Shown: piece after piece, positions 57,475 to 64,000 of the stretch
How the letters are laid out: every line of letters begins with the position of its first letter
Numbering within the stretch: position 1 is the first letter of the stretch
Assembly: GCA_963717955.1 (NCBI GenBank)
Contig: CAVQXR010000002.1
Span: 434,001 to 498,000, forward strand
Direction: 5' to 3'
Origin: CAVQXR01 sp963717955
Lineage (GTDB): Bacteria > Actinomycetota > Thermoleophilia > Gaiellales > Gaiellaceae
DNA: 64,000 bases
Made by a program: the position numbers and the translations under genes
The notes under the pieces: generated by a model
Databases searched by the model: none
What the model saw: only the letters and a program-made list of their open reading frames with translations
What the model was told of the DNA's origin: nothing

Positions 57475-59049
57475 TCAGCGAGCGCGGGCCGATGCCGCGG
57501 CGCCGTCGATCGCCTCCTGCGACGGCTGCTCGTCGCTCGGCTCCTTCCACCGGAACGGTCGCCCCCACTGCTTCTGGGCGATCACGTAGCCGAGGACACC
57601 GGCCGCGAGTGCACCGACGCCCACGGCGATGATCTCCGGAATCCGCTCCGTCGGGCTCGCCGTGCCCTCTGCGTACTCGGGACTGAGGTAGTCGAACCCG
57701 TAGCCCGTGTACTTGAGCTTCCAGAGCCCGAACACGATGAACAGCAGGTTCGCGAGCGCGAACACTCCGGCCCCGACCATCCACGGCTTCGCCAGACGGA
57801 TCGGGCGTGGCCAGTTCGGCCGGTCCCTGCGCAGGAGCAGGACCCCCGAGAGCGCGAGCACGTGCGAGAGCATGTATCCCAGGTTCCCTGCCGCGAGGAT
57901 GAAGTAGATGTTGCCGAAGTAGAGCAGCAGGAAGACATTCAGCAGCATGTCGAAGGTCATCGCGCGGCCCGGGACGTGGTGCCTGTTCAGCACCCCGAGC
58001 CACTTGATGGTCATCTTCTCCTCCGAGAGGGCATACAAGGCCCGCGAGCCGTCCATCGTCGCGGTGTTCATCGAGAGCAGCAGGCCCGCGCAGAGGCAGA
58101 CGACGAGGAACTTGCCGAAACTCTCGCCGGCGATCGAGTTGACGACGTCGACGAGCCAGAGCACGCCGGTGACATCGCCGAAGAGGGCGTCGTAGCCGAT
58201 CGTCCCGATCACGACGACAGGGAGCATGAACGCCAGCACGACGTTGAGCGCACCCGTCGCCGCGAGCGCCTTGCGCGTGTCGTTCTTCGTGTCCTTGTAC
58301 TCGGGCGCGAAGGTCGCGGCCGCCTCGGGCCCATACGTGGACCAGCCGAGGATGTACATCCAGACCATGATCATCAGGAACTTGTTGAAGCCGCTCGGAT
58401 CGTCGCCGTAGAACGCGACCGTGTCGCCGACGAAGTTCGAGTCGATCTGATGGTTCGAGAAGTCGCCGGTGAGAAAGCCGCCGACGGCGATCACGACGAT
58501 CGGGATCATCATCAGCGCGCCGACGATGTAGCTGAACCACACCGCGGGGCGCATCCCACGAACGTTGAAGGCGTAGCAGAGGAGCACGCACATGATGCCG
58601 ATCAGCTGAGGCCAGCCGAGCGACACGATCACGGGCGGATCCCACGACTCGGTGGCGAAGTACCCCTCGCCGCCGAACGTGCCGATGAGCAGGTAGCCGA
58701 CCAGGCTGCCGTAGATCGCGAGCACGCTCGACCAGGCGAACCAGTAGCCGAACACGGCGATCGGCCCGGCGAGGGAGAAGTGCTGCCGCCAACCCTCTCG
58801 CGCGTAGACCGACAGGCCGCCCGGCTTGTCGGGGAACATCGCGGCGGGCTCGCAGTAGATGTACGCCTGCAGGGCCCCGATGATCGCGGAGACGACCCAG
58901 AGCACGGCGGCGACCCAGCCGCCGAGGGAGATGATCGAGCCCCAGAGCCCGATCAGGAGGAAGCCCGGGTTCGCAAGTCCGATCACGAACCCGTCCCACC
59001 ATCGCATCGTCTTCAGGAGCCTTCGTTCGTCGACCGCTACCTCAGCCAT
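57475..59049 (-). CDS. APC-superfamily amino acid/amine permease
   Basis: A 524-aa membrane transporter with about 12 helices. It begins RLLKTMRWWDGFVIGLANPG, the APC family entry helix with a Gly-rich unwound site. Further marks are GGLSVYAREGWRQHFSLAGP, YILGWSTYGPEAAATFAPEY (conserved helix 6-like region) and SMNTATMDGSRALYALSEEK. The C-terminal tail is hydrophilic and Ala-rich. GAGGGG before ATG 59049 sets the start; an upstream in-frame start would add 15 residues. The substrate is probably an amino acid or amine. The gene is divergent from a saccharopine-dehydrogenase-like gene. Confidence 0.87.
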   Translation of the reverse strand: MAEVAVDERRLLKTMRWWDGFVIGLANPGFLLIGLWGSIISLGGWVAAVLWVVSAIIGALQAYIYCEPAAMFPDKPGGLSVYAREGWRQHFSLAGPIAVFGYWFAWSSVLAIYGSLVGYLLIGTFGGEGYFATESWDPPVIVSLGWPQLIGIMCVLLCYAFNVRGMRPAVWFSYIVGALMMIPIVVIAVGGFLTGDFSNHQIDSNFVGDTVAFYGDDPSGFNKFLMIMVWMYILGWSTYGPEAAATFAPEYKDTKNDTRKALAATGALNVVLAFMLPVVVIGTIGYDALFGDVTGVLWLVDVVNSIAGESFGKFLVVCLCAGLLLSMNTATMDGSRALYALSEEKMTIKWLGVLNRHHVPGRAMTFDMLLNVFLLLYFGNIYFILAAGNLGYMLSHVLALSGVLLLRRDRPNWPRPIRLAKPWMVGAGVFALANLLFIVFGLWKLKYTGYGFDYLSPEYAEGTASPTERIPEIIAVGVGALAAGVLGYVIAQKQWGRPFRWKEPSDEQPSQEAIDGAAASARAR

Positions 59050-59270
59050 CCACCCCTCCTCGTCTTGCCGCAGCGCATCGCCTCGAGCCGCCACCGGGTC
59101 GCTCGCCCGCCGATTCGACGATCAGGAGGTCGCGACCCATCGCCTACTCAACCGCCTTCGCCGGCGAACGCCTTGCCGGAAGGCGCGAACGTACCACCCG
59201 GCGCGGACAAGATCAACCCCCATTCGCGGCCGGGCCCGGAGCCTCCGGGACGGGGCTATGCTCGCGCCGG
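59050..59270. other. 221-base divergent promoter region
   Basis: Gap between the leftward permease gene and the rightward dehydrogenase gene. I see the permease ribosome site at its left edge and a TATGCT hexamer at 59257-59262 on the right. No small gene, RNA or clear palindrome is visible. Confidence 0.5.
59257..59262 (+). promoter_or_regulatory. Putative -10 element of the dehydrogenase gene (leaderless)
   Basis: TATGCT lies 8 bases before ATG 59271 with no ribosome site between, fitting a leaderless transcript. Confidence 0.4.
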
Positions 59271-60386
59271 ATGCGGATCGTCGTTCTCGGTGGTGCCGGC
59301 GCGATGGGAAGCGGCCTCTCGGAGGATCTCGCAGGCTGCCCCGAGGTCGACGAGTTGCTCGTCGCCGACGTGGACGGCGCCCGGGTCGAGGCGCTCGTCG
59401 ACTCGTTCGGGGAGAAGCGCGCACAGGGGGTCGCAGTCGATCTCACATGCCGCGCCGAGGCGCTGCGGCTGCTCGAGGGCGCTGATCTGCTCGTGAACTG
59501 CACGAGCTTCACGCTGTTCGACCGGGTGCTCGAGCTCGCCGTGGCGGCCCGGGTCGCCTACGCGGATCTGATCTCCGAGCCGACCGCGGCGCAGCGCGCA
59601 GCGGTCGAGGCTGCGGGGATCACGGCGGTCTCCGGGCTCGGCGCCTCACCCGGGCTCACGAACGTGCTCGTCAGGCACGCGGCCGACGAGCTCGGGCCTC
59701 CCGATGAGGCCCACCTCGCCTGGGCGAGCTTCCGGACGATCGCGCCGAGCCCGGGCCTCCTCGACACGATCCTCTGGGAGCTCTCGGACGGCTGTCCGAC
59801 ACGGCAGGTCTACGTGAACGGCCGCTTCGAGCGGGCCGGCTTCATGGAGGGGTCCCGGCTCGTCGACTTCGCCGCGCCGCTCGGGCGCCAGCGTGTCTAC
59901 TACGTCCCGCACACCGAGGTCACGACGCTTCCCCGGCACTTCCCGAGCCTGCGCTTCTGTGCCGTCCGGGGAACCTGGCGGCCCGAGCTGATGGAGGACG
60001 TGAAGGTGCTCAACAGGTACGGCCTCCTCGATCCCGAATCGATCGAGTCGACGAAAGAGCGGATCTGGGCGCGGTTTGGCGGCCAGCGCGACGACTCCCC
60101 GTGGCGGCTGTTCGTGAACGTCGAGGTGATCGCCGGCGGCACGAGGCGCGTCTACCGGGCGAGCCACCCCGACTGGGGCCAGGAGGGGACGGGAAAGATG
60201 ACGGGGATCTGCGCAGCGGTCGGGGCGCAGCTCCTCGCCCGCCACGGTTCACGCGGTGCCGGCTTCGTCGACCCGGAGGTCTACTTCGACCCCGGGGAGT
60301 TCCTCGCGGAGCTCGGGAGCCGAGGGACGATCGTCGTCACCTGGGACGACGAGGAGCTTTCCGGCGAACCTCTCGAGAGGACGTAG
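59271..60386 (+). CDS. Saccharopine dehydrogenase-like NAD(P)-binding oxidoreductase
   Basis: A 371-aa protein. The Rossmann motif MRIVVLGGAGAMGSGLSEDL is at the very N-terminus, followed by ELLVADVDGARVEALVDSFG and GADLLVNCTSFTLFDRVLEL, as in saccharopine dehydrogenase/carboxynorspermidine synthase relatives. ITAVSGLGASPGLTNVLVRH begins the substrate domain. These enzymes reduce imines formed from an amine and an oxo-acid, or the reverse. The exact reaction is unknown. It faces the DapB-like gene with a repeat element between. Confidence 0.8.
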   Translation: MRIVVLGGAGAMGSGLSEDLAGCPEVDELLVADVDGARVEALVDSFGEKRAQGVAVDLTCRAEALRLLEGADLLVNCTSFTLFDRVLELAVAARVAYADLISEPTAAQRAAVEAAGITAVSGLGASPGLTNVLVRHAADELGPPDEAHLAWASFRTIAPSPGLLDTILWELSDGCPTRQVYVNGRFERAGFMEGSRLVDFAAPLGRQRVYYVPHTEVTTLPRHFPSLRFCAVRGTWRPELMEDVKVLNRYGLLDPESIESTKERIWARFGGQRDDSPWRLFVNVEVIAGGTRRVYRASHPDWGQEGTGKMTGICAAVGAQLLARHGSRGAGFVDPEVYFDPGEFLAELGSRGTIVVTWDDEELSGEPLERT

Positions 60387-60410
60387 GGCGGACGGGGCAC
60401 CCGGCCCGGC

Positions 60411-60481
60411 TGTGACCGCCGGGCTCCGCCCGGCTCCTGTGCGGGTCGCGGCCGGCCGAGCCGGCCGCTCAGCCGCGGAGG
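60411..60481. repeat. About 70-bp intergenic repeat, copy 2
   Basis: Near-identical to 20959-21027, including the palindrome GCGGCCGGC-CGA-GCCGGCCGC at 60448-60468. As in copy 1 it lies between convergent genes, just before the end of the leftward gene. Confidence 0.7.
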
Positions 60482-60494
60482 CCGAGCCGGTCGC

Positions 60495-61532
60495 TCAGCC
60501 CCGGTAGCCCCGGATGTAGCGCTCCAGCGGGAGGTGCCGGTAGCGAGGCTGCGGCAGCCGGTCGAGCGTGACCAACCCCGGCGGCGCGTCGATCACGTCC
60601 GGAATGCGGTTCACGACCGAGGTGCACGTGATGAGGCGCGTCGGCACACGCTCGTTCGACAGGTGGAGCTCCGGCTCGCCGTGGATCAGCCACTCGTTCG
60701 TGTCCGACTCGCCGGCGTCGTAGACGCGCCCAGCCATCTCGAAGGTGAACGACGGGCCCTCGACGGTCGTGATCGTTGTCGAATCGACGATTCCCAGCAT
60801 CCGCCCTGCGCGAACGATCCCGCCGAGGCTCGTCGACGGCGTGTCCCGCACTGCGGGCACCGGCTCGACGAAGCTCGACACGACCGACGGCGTTAGCCCG
60901 CAGTCGGCGATGAGCGCCTCGAGGTTTGCGCGCGCGACGAAGTCGGGCCACCCGTGCTTCTCGACGTACCGGGTGAACTCGTCCGGGGAGTCGCCGAGGT
61001 GGACGTGCGCCGCGACCTCGGGCCCGTAGTCGTCGGCATTCCAGCTGCAGCGCCCGACGACGGAGTCGATCCGGTGTGCCGCACCCATGAGCGTTCCCAC
61101 GAGCTTCATCCAGAACACGTCCTGAGCCCCCGAGGCTGCGAGCGAGACCCCGTGGGCCCTGGCGATCCGATCGAGCTCGAAGCCGAGCTCCGGCGCGGTG
61201 CCCCACGGCCAGATCGTCTCCTCTTCGATGGTGACGACGTTCGTGCCGTGCTCGAGGCAGAGCCGGAAGTGGTCGAGCATCGCGCTCAGGTAGCTCGCGA
61301 CCGATACGACGGCCACGTCCGCTCCCCGCTCGAGCGCCGGCCGGGCATCGGCCTCGACCACGACGCCGGTCGTCAACCCGAGCCCGGCGACCTCGCCCAG
61401 GTCGCGGCCGACCTTCTCGGGACTGCGCGCGACGGCGCCGACGATCTCGACGCCCTTCTCGAGCATCAGCCGGGCCATGATCGCGCCCATGGCCCCGACC
61501 CCGTACACGATCCCCCGGATCGGGCGGTGCAT
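60495..61532 (-). CDS. DapB-like NAD(P)-binding dehydrogenase (2,4-diaminopentanoate dehydrogenase-like)
   Basis: A 345-aa oxidoreductase with an N-terminal Rossmann fold (IRGIVYGVGAMGAIMARLML, EIVGAVARSPEKVGRDLGEV). ADVAVVSVASYLSAMLDHFR and CLEHGTNVVTIEEETIWPW follow. The substrate domain has SLAASGAQDVFWMKLVGTLM. The pattern matches the dihydrodipicolinate-reductase-like group that includes 2,4-diaminopentanoate dehydrogenase of ornithine fermentation. Its ATG overlaps the TMADH-like stop (TGATG), so the two are coupled. It may deaminate or reduce an amine product in the same pathway; that is inference. Confidence 0.78.
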   Translation of the reverse strand: MHRPIRGIVYGVGAMGAIMARLMLEKGVEIVGAVARSPEKVGRDLGEVAGLGLTTGVVVEADARPALERGADVAVVSVASYLSAMLDHFRLCLEHGTNVVTIEEETIWPWGTAPELGFELDRIARAHGVSLAASGAQDVFWMKLVGTLMGAAHRIDSVVGRCSWNADDYGPEVAAHVHLGDSPDEFTRYVEKHGWPDFVARANLEALIADCGLTPSVVSSFVEPVPAVRDTPSTSLGGIVRAGRMLGIVDSTTITTVEGPSFTFEMAGRVYDAGESDTNEWLIHGEPELHLSNERVPTRLITCTSVVNRIPDVIDAPPGLVTLDRLPQPRYRHLPLERYIRGYRG

Positions 61533-63676
61533 CAGACCGGCACGGTGTCCCGGGCCCGGGCGAGCTGTGCCTCGTAATCCGCGTCTGACGTCTCGCCGAC
61601 GAGCCGCCGCTCTCGGATGAACGGCAGCGGTACGGCCGGGTCGGCAGAGTCGATCTCGCGTCCGAGCCGGTGCCCGTCGAAGACGCAGTCGGCGATCAGT
61701 CGAGGGGCGACACAGTCGCCGATGCGGTAGACGCCCTCGATGCCCTCGCGCTCGAGCGCATCGGGGTCGGCCTGCAGCTCGCGCCATAGCGAGTCGTCCG
61801 AGAGGCGCTGCGTGACGAGGACGACGGAGTCGGCCGCCAGCTCGCGGGCGTCGTCCTCGACCCAGACGCTGACGGCTCGCACCCCGGCCGGCCGGATCTC
61901 GGCGAGATAGCGCTCGGCCACGAGGTCGATGTGGAGCTCGTGGAGCCGTGCGTGGAGGCGCGCCATCTCGCCCGTGTAGTGCATGTACTGGCCCGGGTGG
62001 GCGTTCGTCGTCACGTAGGTGACGCGCTTGCCCTCGAGCGCCAGCTTCTCGGCGATCCCGACGCCCATGAAGTAGCCCTCGCAGTCGTAGACGAGCGCAT
62101 GGTCGCCGCACGGCTTGCCCTCGAGCATCACCTGCTCGGGGGTGAGCACATGGGGGAGGGAGGCGTCGGCACCCGGTACGGGTGCATGCGTAGCGCCCGA
62201 GATCCCGTCGCCCGCCCAGCGCGCGCCGGTCGCGACGACGACGATCTCCGCGCCGTATTCGCGGACAGCCCGAGCGTCGAGCCGCAGGCCGGACACGATC
62301 TCGACGTTCCTCAGCTTGTCGAGCTGGACACGGCGATAGTTCACGACCCGGGCCCACTCACCGAGGCCGGGGAGGCGCGACACCCAGTCCACGTAGCCGC
62401 CGATCTCGGGTGCGGCGTCGACGAGGTGAACCCGGCGCATGCCCCGCATGCCGAGGACGCGGGCGCACTCCATCCCGGCGGCACCGGCTCCGACGACGAG
62501 GACGTCGCGGTCGGCGTTCGCCGCCTTCGTGAACCGTTCGGGATGCCATCCGCGGCGGTACTCCTCGCCGGCGGTCGCGTTCTGGGTGCAGATGAGCGGC
62601 GGCCCGCCGATCTCCCAGCGCGAGACGCAGACGTTGCAGCCGATGCACTCGCGGATCTCGTCGAGCCGGCCCTCCTCGATCTTCCTCGGCAGGAAGGGAT
62701 CGGAGATCGACGGGCGAGCTCCGCCGATAAGATCGCACTGGCCGCTCGTGATCGCCTCGGCCATCGTGTCCGGGTTCGTGAACCGGCCGACGTTGACGAC
62801 GGGCTTCGCCGTCACGTCCTTGACCCCGCGCGTCCATTCGGCCTGGTAGTTCTGCTCGAAGAAGCGTGAGGGGCCGATGTCGTCGCCCCAGTTCGTGTAC
62901 GCGCCGACGTTCACGTCCCAGAGATCGACGAGATGGTCGACGTGGGCGATGAACCCGAGGGCCTCGTCCCGCTCGACGCCGCACGGCCCGAGCGGATCGA
63001 CGGTCAGCCGGGCCGCGATCGCGCACTCCTCGCCGACCGCCTCGCGGACAGCCTCGAGCGTCTCGCGCCAGAAGCGAGCCCGGTTCTCGAACGAGCCGCC
63101 GTACTCGTCGCTGCGCCGGTTGTAGTAGGGCGAGAGGAACTGCATCGGCAGGAAGCCGTGGGCTCCGTACACGTAGACGATGTCGAACCCGGCGGACCGG
63201 GCCCTGCGCGCCGCAGCCGCGTAGAGGCCGTGGAGCTCGCGGATCTCCGCGACCGTCGCCTCCCGCGGGATCGTCAGAGGATCGGCCTCGCTCGCGATCT
63301 GCGAGGGGCCGCGCGGCACGCATCGCGACTCCATGCAGGGCGCGTTCGCGCCCCCGTACCAGAGCTCGACGCTCGCGAGCGCGTCCCAGGCGTGAACGGC
63401 CGCGGTCGTGCGGGCGAGGTTACGGACGTCCTCGTCGTCCCAGAGCCGCGCCGAGACGCGATGGCAGTCATCCGACTCGGGGTGGATCGAGCAGTACTCG
63501 GTGCACACGGCCGCCCATCCTCCCTCGGCCTTCATCCCGCGATGCCCGGCCTGGAAGCCGGGCTTCTCGGAGCCCGCGCCGTTGCACTGGGGCGTGTGGT
63601 AGAAGCGGTTCCGGAGCGTCTTCGGCCCGATCCTGACCGGCTCGAAGAGGACGTCGTGCTTCGGGTCGCGGGGCAT
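61532..63676 (-). CDS. Trimethylamine/dimethylamine dehydrogenase-type flavoprotein (homologue C)
   Basis: A 714-aa flavoprotein in one clean frame. It follows TMADH throughout: PRDPKHDVLFEPVRIGPKT, RNRFYHTPQCNGAGSEKPGF (Cys30 for 6-S-cysteinyl FMN), CTEYCSIHPESDDCHRVSAR (Tyr60, Ser74), VELWYGGANAP (Trp105), VYVYGAHGFLP (Tyr169, His172), NWGDDIGPSRFF (Trp264, Asp267) and ECIGCNVCVSRWEIGGPPLI (4Fe-4S, Trp355) with the fourth Cys next. The NAD/FAD-like domain starts VLVVGAGAAGMECARVLG. All pocket residues of TMADH are kept, predicting a methylated-amine substrate and ETF as acceptor. AGGAGG lies 6 bases before ATG 63676. It is coupled to the DapB-like gene. Confidence 0.9.
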   Translation of the reverse strand: MPRDPKHDVLFEPVRIGPKTLRNRFYHTPQCNGAGSEKPGFQAGHRGMKAEGGWAAVCTEYCSIHPESDDCHRVSARLWDDEDVRNLARTTAAVHAWDALASVELWYGGANAPCMESRCVPRGPSQIASEADPLTIPREATVAEIRELHGLYAAAARRARSAGFDIVYVYGAHGFLPMQFLSPYYNRRSDEYGGSFENRARFWRETLEAVREAVGEECAIAARLTVDPLGPCGVERDEALGFIAHVDHLVDLWDVNVGAYTNWGDDIGPSRFFEQNYQAEWTRGVKDVTAKPVVNVGRFTNPDTMAEAITSGQCDLIGGARPSISDPFLPRKIEEGRLDEIRECIGCNVCVSRWEIGGPPLICTQNATAGEEYRRGWHPERFTKAANADRDVLVVGAGAAGMECARVLGMRGMRRVHLVDAAPEIGGYVDWVSRLPGLGEWARVVNYRRVQLDKLRNVEIVSGLRLDARAVREYGAEIVVVATGARWAGDGISGATHAPVPGADASLPHVLTPEQVMLEGKPCGDHALVYDCEGYFMGVGIAEKLALEGKRVTYVTTNAHPGQYMHYTGEMARLHARLHELHIDLVAERYLAEIRPAGVRAVSVWVEDDARELAADSVVLVTQRLSDDSLWRELQADPDALEREGIEGVYRIGDCVAPRLIADCVFDGHRLGREIDSADPAVPLPFIRERRLVGETSDADYEAQLARARDTVPV

Positions 63677-63721
63677 TCGCTCCCTCCTCTGCTGGGTGCG
63701 GTCATTCTCTCGCAGAGACGA

Positions 63722-63749
63722 CGAGGGGCGGGTGAGCACCCGCCCCTCG
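63722..63749 (-). terminator. Strong hairpin terminator upstream of the TMADH-like gene C
   Basis: CGAGGGGCGGGTG (63722-63734) is the exact reverse complement of CACCCGCCCCTCG (63737-63749), giving a stem of about 12 bp with a 4-base loop. It separates the upstream permease gene from the TMADH-like gene on the minus strand. No T-tract is evident. Confidence 0.7.
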
Positions 63750-63784
63750 AGCGTTGGCCCGGTCAGCGGGTCCAACGAGATTCC

Positions 63785-64000
63785 CTAGTGCACGACCGGG
63801 GAGCCGGTGGCCTCCTCCTCGGGCATCGCCGGCGTCTCCTCGCGCCAGTGGGGCGCCTCCTTGTCCTGCACGATTCGCCGGAAGAGGAAGAGCAGGAGCG
63901 AGACGCCGAGCACCGCGAAGCCGATCACCCGCTCCTTGGTTCCGCCGTAGACGGCCCCGCCGCCGGCGATCTGGAACCAGGCGATGCCCACCGCGCTGAA
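63785..64000 (-). CDS. APC-family permease, C-terminal fragment (cut by window end)
   Basis: The frame is open to the window edge, so only about the last 71 residues are seen. They hold a final membrane helix (KERVIGFAVLGVSLLLFLF, part of a longer hydrophobic stretch) and a charged tail (RIVQDKEAPHWREETPAMPE). The layout resembles the C-terminus of the APC permease at 57475. A short independent protein from GTG 63991 is possible but less likely. Placement upstream of the TMADH-like gene suggests an amine or amino acid carrier. Confidence 0.5.
   Translation of the reverse strand, partial: FSAVGIAWFQIAGGGAVYGGTKERVIGFAVLGVSLLLFLFRRIVQDKEAPHWREETPAMPEEEATGSPVVH

Overview
The window looks like a chromosomal segment of a high-GC actinobacterium. 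It is strongly GC-rich throughout and uses GTG starts freely. Many genes are joined by ATGA or GTGA stop/start overlaps, and several look leaderless (a TAnnnT hexamer 5-9 bases before the start codon). The gene mix (class III adenylate cyclase with AAA domain, R2lox oxidase, EtfD-like membrane Fe-S protein, many amine and amide enzymes) would fit a soil lineage such as Thermoleophilia. That placement is inference; no rRNA or other phylogenetic marker gene is present.

The layout is as follows. 0-5 kb: end of a sugar-isomerase-like gene, an amidase, a KhtT/KhtU-type K+/H+ antiporter pair, a GNAT acetyltransferase and a zinc alcohol dehydrogenase. 5-8.9 kb: ftsH, an IS481-family insertion placed exactly in the CTAG shared by two convergent stop codons, then a cupin and a glyoxalase-fold protein. 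9-10.7 kb: an HdeD-like membrane protein, a metallo-beta-lactamase-fold hydrolase and a small HesB-like gene with an in-frame TGA that is a good selenocysteine candidate. 10.7-20.9 kb: a long rightward cluster with an amino-group oxidase, a polyamine-type ABC transporter, a divergent trimethylamine-dehydrogenase homologue, a class III aminotransferase and a PuuE-type allantoinase. 21-27 kb: leftward genes for a TGS-domain GTPase, a relic of a DMT transporter, a very large cyclase/AAA signalling protein and an HtrA protease. 27-33 kb: M20 hydrolase, second aminotransferase, and a MacB-like ABC ATPase with its permease.

33-42 kb holds a GcvT-like protein, a DUF1989 protein coupled to an amidase, a sucrase/ferredoxin-like protein, an R2lox oxidase, a cupin-amine oxidase-cupin-ureohydrolase cluster and a VapBC pair with its operator. 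42-51 kb carries a leftward electron-transfer set: an EtfD-like Fe-S membrane protein, etfA, etfB and a trimethylamine-dehydrogenase-type flavoprotein, with pheA and a beta-carbonic anhydrase between. 51-56.5 kb is a tightly overlapped operon of aldehyde dehydrogenase, P450, choline-kinase-like phosphotransferase, GMC oxidoreductase and a gluconate-dehydrogenase-subunit-3-like protein. 56.6-64 kb has a stress protein, an APC permease, two NAD(P)-binding dehydrogenases, a third trimethylamine-dehydrogenase homologue and the end of another APC permease.

The common theme is uptake and oxidation of amines, amides and other organic nitrogen. Flavin dehydrogenases probably pass electrons to ETF and then, via the EtfD-like protein, to quinone. 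The stretch from about 47.6 to 52.3 kb contains roughly 30 single-base frameshifts in four otherwise well-conserved genes. This looks like uncorrected sequence error rather than gene decay, so products there must be read across frames. Short GC palindromes recur between convergent genes and probably act as two-way terminators.
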